Counted from the first letter of the stretch, positions 8,328-16,968 are shown. The stretch is 64,000 bases of DNA from BAIKAL-G1 sp943370385 (GCA_943370385.1 CALRQT020000002.1:186001-250000), one strand, 5' to 3'. Numbers and translations are program-made. Notes: generated by a model not told the origin, from the letters alone.

Positions 8328-9977
8328 TTAATCGAGCACCACCCCGAGCTCTGCAATGAGCTCCTCCTCCACCCACACCGACACCGAACCCCCCTGGCAA
8401 CGCCAATTCGCCCAGCCGTCGCCATTGGTGGTGATGGCATCGGGGATATGGCCACTCAGATCACGGAACACCGTGTGGGCTTTTCCCACCTCCATCCATT
8501 TCCAACCGGCATCACCATCACTCATTAACACCGCCATCGCCCGGGGATGGCTAGGCGTGCCTAGGCGGGTCCAGCCAATGCAATTGAAGTGGTCGAAATA
8601 ATCGTATTGGGCTCCATAGGCGCACTTGGATCGGGCCCGTAGGAAGCGATCGATTAGAAACCGGTGGCTCGCCAGGTCAATCGAGATCTCCTGCCCATGG
8701 CGCCGCTCGCCATACTGGGCTCCGTAGTAATCGGCATGGAACACGCAGGGGTAGCCCTGGTCGCGCAGCAGGATCACGGCATAGGCCAGGGGTTTGAACC
8801 AGGCTTCTACCGTGGATTCCAAGGATTGCAGCGGCTGGGTGTCATGGTTGTCGACCAGGGTGACGGCCAGCAGCGGCATGGATTGCATCAAGGTGCCATC
8901 GAGCAGCCTTCGCATGTCGAACTGGCCACCACTGGTGCTGGCGGCATGAAAGTTGTAGTGGAGCGGCGCATCAAACAGGCTCATGCGGCCGCCACTGTTG
9001 GCCGCATACCAGCTGAGGCTTTCTAGTTTGTTGCTCCAGTATTCGCCAACGACAAATAGATCCCTTTGGGCATGCTGTTCCACGTGGCCAATCCAGTCGA
9101 TGAAGAAATCGCTGGCGATGTGCTTGATTGCATCGAGCCGGAAGCCATCCACACCTACCGTATCGAGGGTCCATTCCCCCCAGGCCTTCAGTTCGGCGCG
9201 CACTTCTGGGTGATTGATGTTGAGATCGCAGCCCATTAAGTAATCATAATTGCCCTTTTCGAGATCCACATTGTGCTCGAAATCGGCGCCATGCACCTTC
9301 CAGATAGCCGGCATGCCCTGATCCAGCAGGTTGTGATCAACGGCATCAAAGTGGTACCAATGCCAGATCAAGTTGGAATAGTGGCCCTGGCGCCCCTCAA
9401 AACGGAAGTTCGACCAGGCCCGGATGGTCCGCTCATCGCCGAGGCGCTCGTTGCGGTTAGCCGGGTCATAGGGGGTGGCGCCAAAGTCTTCAGGGGAATC
9501 GGCACCGATTTTGTGGTTGAACACCACATCGGCATACACCTGGAGCCCGGCCTGGCGGCAGGCCTGCACCGCCGCCAGGTACTCCTGCTTGGTGCCGTAG
9601 CGGGTGCGAATGGTGCCCTGCTGGTCAAATTCGCCCAGGTCATAGAGGTCATAGACCCCATAGCCCACATCGGTTGGGCCCGAGCCCTTGTAGGCCGGCG
9701 GCAGCCAGATGCCCGTAAAGCCCGCCGCTGCCAGGTTGCCAGCCTCCTGGCTAAGGCGCCGCCAGTGGCCGCCATCGGCCTCGCCATACCAGTGAAACCA
9801 CTGGATCATCGTGCCGTTGAACTCGCTGGGCGACTCCAGCCGGCGTCCGATGATCTCGCTTTCGTAGCGGTCCAGCCACTGCTGCACCAAGGTCACGGCC
9901 GCCTGGCCCGTATCCACTTTGGGATCGGCCTCCGCTACAGCCATGCTCTGTTTGAGCGCGAAGCAATCGGGGGCCAT
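8328..9977 (-). CDS. Cytoplasmic alpha-amylase (GH13, AmyA type)
   Basis: The 549-residue glycoside hydrolase has all four GH13 signature regions: DVVFNH, GFRLDAIKH (nucleophile Asp), VGEYW (acid/base Glu) and VDNHDT. An N-terminal ~55-residue extension with a helical region precedes the TIM barrel, which begins at NGTMIQWFHWY, typical of the intracellular AmyA-like group (GH13_5). There is no signal peptide, so it probably degrades glycogen or maltodextrins in the cytoplasm, releasing maltooligosaccharides. It is followed by an ABC exporter operon and preceded by a decayed Hsp20 gene. Confidence 0.92.
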   Translation of the reverse strand: MAPDCFALKQSMAVAEADPKVDTGQAAVTLVQQWLDRYESEIIGRRLESPSEFNGTMIQWFHWYGEADGGHWRRLSQEAGNLAAAGFTGIWLPPAYKGSGPTDVGYGVYDLYDLGEFDQQGTIRTRYGTKQEYLAAVQACRQAGLQVYADVVFNHKIGADSPEDFGATPYDPANRNERLGDERTIRAWSNFRFEGRQGHYSNLIWHWYHFDAVDHNLLDQGMPAIWKVHGADFEHNVDLEKGNYDYLMGCDLNINHPEVRAELKAWGEWTLDTVGVDGFRLDAIKHIASDFFIDWIGHVEQHAQRDLFVVGEYWSNKLESLSWYAANSGGRMSLFDAPLHYNFHAASTSGGQFDMRRLLDGTLMQSMPLLAVTLVDNHDTQPLQSLESTVEAWFKPLAYAVILLRDQGYPCVFHADYYGAQYGERRHGQEISIDLASHRFLIDRFLRARSKCAYGAQYDYFDHFNCIGWTRLGTPSHPRAMAVLMSDGDAGWKWMEVGKAHTVFRDLSGHIPDAITTNGDGWANWRCQGGSVSVWVEEELIAELGVVLD

Positions 9978-10059
9978 GGGCAGCAGATGGGGGCTAATTG
10001 GAGGGTATTGGCTTTAGGTTAAAGAGTTAGTTCGGTTCGTCTGATTTTTTAGTCAAGCC

Positions 10060-10282
10060 TTATTCGATCGGCACCTGCACGGCCTCGGCTGAGGGGGCAA
10101 CCGCTTTGCGGGGCACGCTGACCACCAGCTGCCCCTCCTGGGCCGTTGCTTTTGTTGATGTCCATGCGCGGATTCCAATCGCCTAGTCCCAGCATCGACT
10201 GGGCCCGTCCCAGGGGCCAGGCGAGGGAATGGCCAAGCAGATCCTCGATTTCGCGCAGGGGCTCCCACTTGATTAAGGCCAT
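10060..10282 (-). pseudogene. Hsp20 small heat-shock protein remnant with deleted core
   Basis: The N-terminal ~45 codons read like a cyanobacterial Hsp20 (MALIKWEPLREIEDLL... WNPRMDI). Directly afterwards the frame shifts by one and the sequence continues as a typical Hsp20 C terminus (GQLVVSVPRK, then an AVQVPIE end with stop at 10060-10062). The whole beta-sandwich alpha-crystallin core, normally ~80-90 residues, is missing, so an internal deletion that also broke the frame is the simplest explanation. In the original frame a 77-residue product without the core could still be made. Confidence 0.75.
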
Positions 10283-10988
10283 GGCAATAACTGCAATTAG
10301 ATTGGCTTGATTGGTTTGAATGGAGCAACGGGTCTGGCGTGTTTCGTCTGGCTAGCCTGCAAGTCGATAGCTTCGATGGCAAGTGACCAGTTCACAACGC
10401 CTCGATCAATTCCAGGTTAGGCACTATTGGTTGCACTTCTGGCCTTAATCGAGGCTCGGATCTGCGGCATGAATTGCATTGCAATCGCCACTTTGAGTTT
10501 CTCAGTTTACCGGATAAGACGGAGCTATCTTGGTTGGCTGCATTGGGAATGGAACCTGCTGATCATGGTTCCAGGTGGCGTTTAGGGCCCGTCGGTTTGG
10601 CCCTACTGACGGGCAGGCATGGTTGGAACGGGCCCGAGTGGGTTCACTTGCTTGGCATGACTATGCACACTCAAGCAAAACTGATCGATAATGGAACGAT
10701 CCCCTGGCCAGGGCTGCCCATGGCGATGGCTGTCTGATGGACGATTCCGGTTGATGGCAAGCCCTAGTTCCCAGCCCAACTCCTTTCCGTCACTGCTGGC
10801 AAAGGGCTGGGCTTAAAAAGCTTGTTGCCTGCAACCATGCCCATCATCATGATTACTCAGGGGAGATGATTACTTTGGTAAGCAAGCTTATGCGACGGAT
10901 CTGATGCATCGTTTTTGATGCATCGTTTCAGATGCATCGCTTCTGATCAGTCAAGCAACGAACTTGATCTCCAGCGATGGAAACGGTT
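10283..10988. other. Gene-poor intergenic stretch of about 700 bases
   Basis: Between the Hsp20 remnant and the SDR gene I find no convincing gene. A plus-strand frame at 10474-10737 (87 codons, TTG start) has no recognisable motif or ribosome site and an unusual composition. CCCAGCCC near 10774 and GGGCTGGG near 10808 could pair across a long loop. The palindrome GATGCATC occurs three times with 14-base spacing at 10902-10943. The rest is of average composition. Confidence 0.5.
10902..10943. repeat. Three tandem 14-base units around the palindrome GATGCATC
   Basis: The units begin at 10902, 10916 and 10930, each containing GATGCATC followed by a T-rich spacer (GTTTT, GTTTC, GCTTC). The perfect palindromes are regularly spaced, which suits dimeric DNA-binding proteins, but 14 bases is not a whole number of helical turns. 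The site is 45 bases beyond the stop codon of the neighbouring minus-strand SDR gene. Confidence 0.6.
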
Positions 10989-11765
10989 TTAGGGGTTCAA
11001 AGTTAGCCAGCTCGCCAGTCCTCTCGTGCTACTTGCGGAGCTCAAGGCCCCAACCCGTTCCAACTTGTCCGTTTCAAGCTTGTCCGTTTCAGGCCTGTCC
11101 ATTTTGGGATCTATTGACCCAGTGCTGGATTCAACGGCTGGCGTACTGGTGATTTCGATGATCCGCTTTTGGCTCAGGGGCGTGGCTAGGGCCTCGAGGC
11201 ACACCTGGGCCACCACTCGGCGCGGAATGCGGCCGTCCTGTTGGTGGTCGGGCTTGGAATAGTGGACGTTCTCCTGATCAAGCCCGGATTCGGATTCGCC
11301 CAGGCCGCCCGGTCGGATGATCGTCCAATCCAGGCTGCTGCGCTCGAGGGCCCGTTCGCCCAGGCGCTTCACCACCAGGATCAGGCCAAAGAGGTTGAGG
11401 GCATGGCACCACCGCCCGGCGCAGAGGGAGCTAACCAAAAGCACCCGGTTCACGCCGACGGCTTCGCAGGCCCGGATCTGGCTGTCCACGGCCCAGGCAT
11501 CGACCCGCAGGGGCGTCGTGAGATCGATCCCCGGCCGGGCGCCCGTGGCGATCACCAGGGCCCCACAACCGCGAAGGGCCTGGGCTAGGCCTGGGCCATC
11601 CCCCAGCTCCAGGCGCACCAGCTCGGCCCCTTCCAGCCCAGGCGGCACCTCGGAGCCGGGGCGGAGCAGGGCCCGCACTTGATGGCCCCCGGCCAGGGCC
11701 TCCTGAACGACCCGCCAGCCCGTTTTGCCGGAGGCACCGCTGACCGCCAGGAGCATGGTGTTCAT
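10989..11765 (-). CDS. Atypical short-chain dehydrogenase / NAD(P)-binding protein
   Basis: This 258-residue protein has the Rossmann motif GASGKTGW near the N terminus (about residue 10). The later segments LVSSLCAG and LDWTIIRPGGL place it with the 'atypical' SDRs (NmrA/Tic62/YwnB-like, NAD(P)-binding) that often lack a classical YxxxK centre and act as redox sensors or isomerase-like enzymes. The C-terminal ~50 residues are not conserved in feel and contain a tandem pentapeptide ETDKL encoded by a 15-base DNA repeat at 11061-11105. The cofactor is likely NADP(H) or NAD(H); the substrate is unknown. Confidence 0.8.
   Translation of the reverse strand: MNTMLLAVSGASGKTGWRVVQEALAGGHQVRALLRPGSEVPPGLEGAELVRLELGDGPGLAQALRGCGALVIATGARPGIDLTTPLRVDAWAVDSQIRACEAVGVNRVLLVSSLCAGRWCHALNLFGLILVVKRLGERALERSSLDWTIIRPGGLGESESGLDQENVHYSKPDHQQDGRIPRRVVAQVCLEALATPLSQKRIIEITSTPAVESSTGSIDPKMDRPETDKLETDKLERVGALSSASSTRGLASWLTLNP
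11061..11105. repeat. 15-base direct repeat, three units, inside the SDR gene
   Basis: Units start at 11061, 11076 and 11091, with cores CTTGTCCGTTTC, CTTGTCCGTTTC and a diverged CCTGTCCATTTT. On the minus strand they encode MDRP-ETDKL-ETDKL. The length is a multiple of three, so unit gain or loss keeps the frame. Confidence 0.75.
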
Positions 11766-11819
11766 CGTTGATCGTTAACCGTTCTAAACAGCCAATCGGC
11801 CTGGCGGCAGGGCCGTTGC

Positions 11820-12062
11820 TCAACCGGGCCGCCCCTGGGGGCTCCCTTCCTTCTGGAAGAGGCCGTCCAGGTAGTGCCTGGCCACGGCCCGGTCTTGGCA
11901 GCCTTGTTGGAACAGGAAGCCGGCCAGGGCCGCCTGCATCAGCCGGTATTGGTCCCACTGGGGATGCACCCGCACGAACTCCCGCATGGCGTCGAACAGG
12001 TCCTCGGGAAACTGATTCTCAATGGAGACACTGCGGGGCGCGTAGTCGGGGATTTGGCTCAT
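11820..12062 (-). CDS. DUF2811 family protein
   Basis: This encodes 80 residues starting MSQIPDYAPRSVSIE. It resembles the small cyanobacterial DUF2811 family: a beta-strand start (SVSIENQFPEDLF), then helices (AMREFVRVHPQWDQ, MQAALAGFLFQQG) and an ARHYLDGLF end. The fold resembles ribbon-helix-helix-like small regulators, but no function is established. The frame is open further upstream to 12170, but that part overlaps low-complexity sequence and the ATG at 12062 matches the family start. Confidence 0.7.
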   Translation of the reverse strand: MSQIPDYAPRSVSIENQFPEDLFDAMREFVRVHPQWDQYRLMQAALAGFLFQQGCQDRAVARHYLDGLFQKEGSPQGRPG

Positions 12063-12514
12063 GCGTTCTGACTGCCTGGAAGGCCTTAGACCCCCCAACA
12101 ATCCCCTGCCGAGCAAGCGGCCCCTGGGCTTCTGGACCCGTGGGACAACAGCTGCGAATTTGCCAGCCACTCGGCCTTGGCAGGCCGGCGGCTTTTCCAG
12201 GTCCCTGGCGAGGGCATGGACCCTTGGCCGTCAAGGGGAAGGGGGCCATTCCCCAGGGATTGGCGCCGGCCATCAGTCCTGGCGGGGTCTCGGCTGGGGC
12301 CTTGGGGGAAAAGCTTCGCTTTTCTGGGGAAAACCAAGGACAGCCGGGGAAAACGGGGAAGCTCAGCGTTGCTTATCGATCGCGGCCCTAAGGCAAGCGT
12401 TGCCGATGGGTGGGCGGGCCAGCCGTTGGCCCCACTGGAATCTGCGCGAGCCGCCTCGCTTTCAACAGGGTTTCACCATCGGCCATTTAGAAAGAGTCAG
12501 ACGCCTTCACCGCC
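12063..12514. other. 450-base intergenic region with one small hairpin
   Basis: I see no gene here. The plus-strand frames through it are Arg/Pro/Gly-rich and look like chance. A perfect 7-bp hairpin with a 3-base loop (arms GAAAAGC and GCTTTTC) lies at 12308-12324. It could be part of a leader or terminator but has no T-run. The region may hold promoters for the divergent DUF2811 and MAPEG genes. Confidence 0.4.
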
Positions 12515-12970
12515 TTGTTCCCCTTTGCTTTCGCGTCGACGGCCGGGTTGGCTTCCGCGACCTCAGCGCCCTTGGCTTGGTCCCTGGTGCTGGCCGCTGG
12601 GGTCCTGGTGGCCAGCATCGTGCCCCTGGGAGCGGCCCGCTCCCAGTCCAATTTCACGATGGCCGACATCGCCGCCCCCCGGGCGATGTTTGAGCGACTG
12701 CCCGCCTGGGGCCAGCGGGCCAGTTGGGCCCATCAAAATTGCTTCGAGGCCTTTGTGCTCCATGCCCCGGCGGTGTTGCTCTGCCTGCTGGTGGGCGCTA
12801 CGGCTCCGTGGACCGCAGCGGTTGCCCTGGCCCATCCCCTGCTGAGGCTCGTCTATATCGGCGCCTACGTGGCCAATAAGCCCCTGCTGCGCTCCCTCTG
12901 CTGGGCTTCGGCTTTGTTCTGCAGTGCCCTGCTCTACGGCGCAGGGCTGTTGGTCGTGGTGGCGGGTTGA
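12515..12970 (+). CDS. MAPEG-family membrane protein
   Basis: The 151-residue protein has four hydrophobic segments. The central part has the MAPEG pattern: an ARSQSNFT-like segment after the first span, AHQNCFEAF (the conserved N-x3-F-x3 region) and LRLVYIGAYVANKPLLRS before the last span. Members are glutathione transferase/peroxidase-like or structural membrane proteins; bacterial substrates are mostly unknown. The start is uncertain: an in-frame stop lies at 12488 and the first candidate start is TTG at 12515, with no ATG before the first span. Confidence 0.78.
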   Translation: MFPFAFASTAGLASATSAPLAWSLVLAAGVLVASIVPLGAARSQSNFTMADIAAPRAMFERLPAWGQRASWAHQNCFEAFVLHAPAVLLCLLVGATAPWTAAVALAHPLLRLVYIGAYVANKPLLRSLCWASALFCSALLYGAGLLVVVAG

Positions 12971-13001
12971 GGGGTTGGATCTGCCCACCTTGATCGAGTC
13001 C

Positions 13002-13913
13002 CTAGCCCTTCTGCCCCTGCAGCCCCTGCAGGGCCGTGAGCAGGGCGGCGGGACTCTGGGGATCCACCAGCAGCACCGAGCCCCCGGGAGCCTTGGAGAG
13101 CTGTTCACCCATGGCGATCCAGTCCTTGGCTAGCAGCAGTCTCAGGCTTTCGGCCGCCGCTGGATGGGCCTCGATTGCTTGGGCCAGTTGGGTGGCGGCG
13201 TCGGCCCGGGCCCGGGCCAGGAGCCCCTGCTGCTTGGCCTGGGCATCGGCCTCCAGCAGGAGGGCCTCCTGTTTGGCCTTGGCATCCAGCACGAGGGCTT
13301 CGGCCCTGCCGCGGGCGGCGTTCACCTGGGATTCCCGTTCACCCTCGGAGCGCAGGATCGAGGCCCGTTTTTCGCGCTCAGCGGTCATCTGCTGCTCCAT
13401 CGCTTGCTGCACCCCCTGGGAGGGCTGGATGTCGCGCAGTTCGACCCGGGTCACCTTCACGCCCCAGGGGTCGGTGGCCTGGTCGAGTTCGCGCAGCAAC
13501 ACATCATTGATCTCGGAGCGGGTCGTGAAGGTCTGGTCGAGGTCGAGCTTGCCCATCTCGGCCCGGATCTGGGTCAACACCACGTTCACCATCGCCGCCT
13601 GCAGGTTGTCAACGGCGTAGTACGCCCGGGCGTGCTCCAGCAATTGCCAATACACAACGGCATCCACCTCGATCGACACGTTGTCGCGGGTGATGCATTG
13701 CTGCGGAGGGATGTCGAGCACCCGTTCCTTCAACGACTCATGGCTCACCACCCGCTCGATGCCAGGCAGCACCAGGGACAGGCCCGGGCTGAGTTGACGG
13801 TCGTACTTGCCGAGCCGTTCCACCAACATCGAGCGGCTGCTGCTGGTAACGCGCACGCTGCCAAGGCCAAGGCCGGCGAGCAGGGCCAGGACAACCGGAA
13901 CCAGGGCTTCCAT
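13002..13913 (-). CDS. Stomatin/prohibitin-like SPFH (band 7) protein
   Basis: This 303-residue protein has one N-terminal membrane anchor (VPVVLALLAGLGLGSV), then an SPFH domain (about residues 20-180: SRSMLVERLGKY, LDIPPQQCITRDNVSIEVDAV, VVYWQL) and an Ala/Glu/Arg-rich coiled coil (about 190-260). It belongs to the paraslipin/QmcA group that assembles large rings on the cytoplasmic membrane and works with FtsH-type proteases or NfeD proteins. The nfeD-like gene begins 33 bases away in the opposite direction, the usual partner, here as a divergent pair instead of an operon. Confidence 0.9.
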   Translation of the reverse strand: MEALVPVVLALLAGLGLGSVRVTSSSRSMLVERLGKYDRQLSPGLSLVLPGIERVVSHESLKERVLDIPPQQCITRDNVSIEVDAVVYWQLLEHARAYYAVDNLQAAMVNVVLTQIRAEMGKLDLDQTFTTRSEINDVLLRELDQATDPWGVKVTRVELRDIQPSQGVQQAMEQQMTAEREKRASILRSEGERESQVNAARGRAEALVLDAKAKQEALLLEADAQAKQQGLLARARADAATQLAQAIEAHPAAAESLRLLLAKDWIAMGEQLSKAPGGSVLLVDPQSPAALLTALQGLQGQKG

Positions 13914-13946
13914 GGCAAGGCGGCAAGGGATTGAAATCTAGGCAAA

Positions 13947-14471
13947 GTGGGGAGAATGGGCTGGCCCTGTTCCCTTTATCGGGTTGGGTTGTTGACCTCA
14001 GTTGTTTCGCTGGCTGCCTGCATGGCTGTGTCACCTCCCCTGCTTTGGCTGACCCTGGCAGCCCTGGCCCTGGTTCTGGTGTTGCTGGGGGCCGACAGCG
14101 ACGGCCTGCTGTTGGTCCTGGGGGTCTGTGGACTGGTGTTGGTGCTCGCCACCAGCCTGGCTTCGGCGCTACCGATCGTTGGCCAGCTGCTGTTGTTTGC
14201 CGTTCTCTCAGGCGGTGGCTACGGAGCCCTCAGGCGCTGGTCCTCCCGTCAGGGCGCCCGGGCGATTGCGCCGGCGGCCTCGGCTGACCAGGCCGAAGTG
14301 ATTGCAGCCTTTGATGCGGAAGGCCTGGGTCGGGTGCGCTGGCAAGGTCAAAGTTGGGCGGCGGTCCATTTGGATCCGGCCCAGGGCCTGGCCATCGGCG
14401 AGCGCGTCACCGTGATGGGGCGGGAGGGGACCCGCCTGCAAGTGCTTTCCCGCAATGGTTCGAACACTTGA
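13947..14471 (+). CDS. NfeD-like membrane protein
   Basis: The 174-residue protein has three to four hydrophobic segments in the first ~100 residues. A C-terminal OB-fold-like domain (about 115-170) contains GRVRWQGQSWAAV and IGERVTVMGREGTRLQV, the pattern of the short NfeD1b C-terminal domain. NfeD proteins pair with SPFH proteins in membrane quality control, and such a gene is directly divergent. Possible starts are GTG 13947, ATG 13956 and ATG 14022. The last would remove a hydrophobic stretch, so the first was kept, but the choice is open. Confidence 0.8.
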   Translation: MGRMGWPCSLYRVGLLTSVVSLAACMAVSPPLLWLTLAALALVLVLLGADSDGLLLVLGVCGLVLVLATSLASALPIVGQLLLFAVLSGGGYGALRRWSSRQGARAIAPAASADQAEVIAAFDAEGLGRVRWQGQSWAAVHLDPAQGLAIGERVTVMGREGTRLQVLSRNGSNT

Positions 14472-14553
14472 GTTCAGGGATCAGTCTTGAGCGCTAAACC
14501 CAGGATGGGGCTAGGGCTCTTCGGGGTGAGCCGCTGATCGCCCAACCCAGGCC

Positions 14554-15069
14554 TTAGTCGAAGAACATCAAGCTGACCACCTTGCCCATGTCTTCGGCGA
14601 TGCGGCAACTGGCCAGCAGGGTTTCACTGTCGTGGAAGGCATAGCAGATCAGCTGGTCACAGCGACTGATGATTTCCTGGTTGCAGAGGCTGCTGGCCAT
14701 CGGCAGGGGGAGCTCGTCGTGCTCCGGCTTCTCCACCAAATTCAGCACCCGCTCCAGTTGCTCGCGGGATTCGCTTGGCTGGCGATCGAGGCTCTGGGGG
14801 AGCAACACGGTGAGGCGGGCAGGATCCACCTCCAGCACACTGCGAATCACGGCCGAATTCACGCCCAAGGCGCCGGAGGTGATCAAGCTGTGGCCTTCCT
14901 GGGCCAGGGAGCGGGCTACCAACTCCACCAGATGCACGGACACCACGGGCACATGGCGGCTACCCAGGATGGCGATGCGGCGCTTGCCCCGGTCCTGGAG
15001 CAAGGCCAGCTCCTGAGCCAGGGTGTCGATGCGGTCCAGGGCGGGCAGATCTAGGGACCGGGTCACCAA
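14554..15069 (-). CDS. DprA/SLOG-like Rossmann protein
   Basis: This encodes 171 residues. The segment RRIAILGSRHVP followed by HSLITSGALGVNSAVIRSVLEV resembles the nucleotide-binding GSR/SGGA core of DprA/Smf and LOG-type (SLOG) proteins. Only this single domain is present; DprA proteins usually carry SAM and winged-helix domains. In cyanobacteria it is often annotated as 'DNA recombination-mediator protein A'. The role could be DNA-related or nucleotide-derivative sensing; the sequence alone does not decide. It is convergent with the nfeD-like gene. Confidence 0.7.
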   Translation of the reverse strand: MVTRSLDLPALDRIDTLAQELALLQDRGKRRIAILGSRHVPVVSVHLVELVARSLAQEGHSLITSGALGVNSAVIRSVLEVDPARLTVLLPQSLDRQPSESREQLERVLNLVEKPEHDELPLPMASSLCNQEIISRCDQLICYAFHDSETLLASCRIAEDMGKVVSLMFFD

Positions 15070-15136
15070 TCGCCCTCTAATTGCATTGTGAAACTAGCAG
15101 TGTTGAAGCCGTCATGCTGCGAGTAAACGGCTTTCT

Positions 15137-16324
15137 TTAGGCCGGAACCGGCAAGCGCAGCCGGGCATCGAGGCGATCGAACTGGCAGTGTTCCTCCACG
15201 AGGCGGAAGGCATAGGTGGCCTTCACCGCTTCGTTCAGGCGCACGTGGCCAAAGGTTCTCTCGATCACTTCGACCGTGGTCAGGGTGTCATGGTCCACCT
15301 TGAGCAAGGGCACGTCGAGTTCTTCGGCGCGGGAGATCAGCTGGGGCAGGGGCTCGCCGGCGCCGGTGAGGATCAGGCACTGGGTGGAGGCCTCCAGGGC
15401 TGCCAGTTGGATGTCGGTGCGGTCCGCCCCCGTCACCACGGCCATGTTGCGACGGCGCCGGAAAAACTCCATGGCTGAGTTGACATTCATGGCGCCGATG
15501 CTGAGGGTTTCCACGAGCAGATCGAGTCTTTCCCGGCAACAGAGCACCCGGGCCTCCAGGCGCCTGGCGAGTTCCTCCACCGTGACGCTGCGGAGCAGGG
15601 GGCTGCGGGGCATGACTCCCAACACGGGGATTCCCAACCGCTCCAGGGCGGGCACCTCGTCGTCGAGTAGGCCGCCCACGGCCTCGGGGGCGACCCCATT
15701 GAGCACCACCCCCGCCAACAGGGAACCGAGTTGGCCGAAGGCCTCCAGCAGGGGATCGACACTCCGGGCATCGGTCCATGGGTGCACCAGCACCACCGGG
15801 GCCTGAAGTTGGTGGGCCAACTGGGGCAGGCTCAGGCCATAGAGCAATCCTTCCGACAGGCTGCCCGCGGACTCCAGCAAGGTGATCTGATGGATTCCGG
15901 AGCCCAGCTGCTCCTGCAACCGGGCCAGGCCCAGGCCCGCGTCAAGGTCGCCGCAGAGCAGCCGTTCCCGGGCCGAGGTCGGATCGGACAGGTGCAGGGA
16001 GGGTAGGAGCTGGTCGGGGCTGAGGCCCAAGATGTCGCCCACAAAGCGCACGTCCGCATCCAGGACCAACTCCCCGGTTGGGGCGGTTTCCTCCTTGGGG
16101 GCCCTGCTGGGTTCGGCATCCGGGCCGGCCGCCTTGCGCTCGGCCTCGTCACTGGTGCCGAGCGGTTTGCCGAAACGGATCTGGGCCCCCTTGTTGATGA
16201 GGTGGCGTGCCAGGCCAAGGACAAGGGCTGATTTGCCACTGAAGGGTTCGCATGAACCCACCAGCAACACCGATCCCAGCTCGGTTGCGGCTGTTGGGGA
16301 AGGGGAAACCCTGGTCGAAGGCAT
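15137..16324 (-). CDS. BioD-like P-loop plus DRTGG-domain protein (phosphotransacetylase-like N-terminal region)
   Basis: The 395-residue protein has an N-terminal dethiobiotin-synthetase-like P-loop domain (GSCEPFSGKSAL at about residue 23). A C-terminal DRTGG domain follows (about 260-370), with the variant ADRTDIQLAALE in place of DRTGG. This two-domain arrangement equals the N-terminal regulatory half of the long phosphotransacetylases and exists as a free-standing protein in cyanobacteria. It probably binds a nucleotide and senses metabolites; it is not a complete Pta because the acetyltransferase domain is absent. Confidence 0.8.
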   Translation of the reverse strand: MPSTRVSPSPTAATELGSVLLVGSCEPFSGKSALVLGLARHLINKGAQIRFGKPLGTSDEAERKAAGPDAEPSRAPKEETAPTGELVLDADVRFVGDILGLSPDQLLPSLHLSDPTSARERLLCGDLDAGLGLARLQEQLGSGIHQITLLESAGSLSEGLLYGLSLPQLAHQLQAPVVLVHPWTDARSVDPLLEAFGQLGSLLAGVVLNGVAPEAVGGLLDDEVPALERLGIPVLGVMPRSPLLRSVTVEELARRLEARVLCCRERLDLLVETLSIGAMNVNSAMEFFRRRRNMAVVTGADRTDIQLAALEASTQCLILTGAGEPLPQLISRAEELDVPLLKVDHDTLTTVEVIERTFGHVRLNEAVKATYAFRLVEEHCQFDRLDARLRLPVPA

Positions 16325-16360
16325 GGCGGTTGCCCCGGGCGCGGCTGCGGTGGCGTGAAT

Positions 16361-16921
16361 CTAGGCCGATCCCTCCGACGGCAAGTGGCCCACGAGTAAC
16401 CAGCACCAAAAACTCTGGGGCAAATCGGGAGGGGAACCGGCTTCGACCGCACCGTTTGCAAGGGCCCGCCCCTGCAGCACTGGAGCCCCAAAGGGCAGCG
16501 GAGGTAAGGGCAGGGAGGGAGTTCCCAGGCCTAGTCCTGGAGCCGGCAGGGGCGGGGCTGGCAGGTGGAGGGGCGGTAGCCCTGGTGCAGGAGCGGCCGG
16601 CACAGATTCCAAGATTTTCATCAGCCACAGCACCAGCTGGGCGGTAGGCACGGAAAATAGGTAGTTCACCTCCCGGATTTGGGGAAAGCTCAGCTGACAC
16701 TGGCTTAACTCCTGGGGCGAGTCTCCGGGCTGCCAGGTGAGTTCAAAGGGGTGACTGCCATCGGGCTTGAGCCGGCGATTGCCATTGAGCCTTCTGGTTA
16801 ACAGCTTCTCTAGGGCTAGGTCCAGCAGTTCGGGCCGCTCACAGCCCTCGCAATAGGGGGCATAGAGGGCAACCATGGCGTCGCGATCCTTCAGAACCGT
16901 CTGCATGGGGCGGAATGTCAA
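16361..16921 (-). CDS. Conserved hypothetical protein with Pro-rich tail
   Basis: This 186-residue protein is not recognised. The first ~110 residues look folded, with mixed helix and strand, a YCEGCERPELLDLALEKLL segment with two cysteines and LSFPQIREVNYLFSV. Residues ~115-165 are dominated by Pro, Leu, Ala and Gly and are probably disordered. It lies 36 bases upstream of the BioD/DRTGG gene on the same strand, so the two probably form an operon, and is divergent from an SDR gene. Confidence 0.65.
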   Translation of the reverse strand: MTFRPMQTVLKDRDAMVALYAPYCEGCERPELLDLALEKLLTRRLNGNRRLKPDGSHPFELTWQPGDSPQELSQCQLSFPQIREVNYLFSVPTAQLVLWLMKILESVPAAPAPGLPPLHLPAPPLPAPGLGLGTPSLPLPPLPFGAPVLQGRALANGAVEAGSPPDLPQSFWCWLLVGHLPSEGSA

Positions 16922-16968
16922 TAGCTCCAGAATGGCGCATGCTGGGGGCTGATTCGATGGAGACCCCG

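Noticed and set aside
8248..8406. Upstream extension of the ABC ATPase frame
   Set aside because: It overlaps the amylase gene and reads as Gly/Arg/Pro-rich chance sequence; the ATPase fold begins at 8247.
10474..10737. 87-codon plus-strand frame between the Hsp20 remnant and the SDR gene
   Set aside because: TTG start without a ribosome site, no recognisable motif, and unusual composition; more likely chance than a gene.
12308..12324. Perfect 7-bp hairpin considered as a terminator
   Set aside because: No T-run and no gene ending nearby on either strand.
12177..12845. Long Arg/Pro/Ser-rich plus-strand frame overlapping the MAPEG gene
   Set aside because: Composition is that of a shadow frame in GC-rich DNA; the overlapping frame gives a clear membrane protein family.
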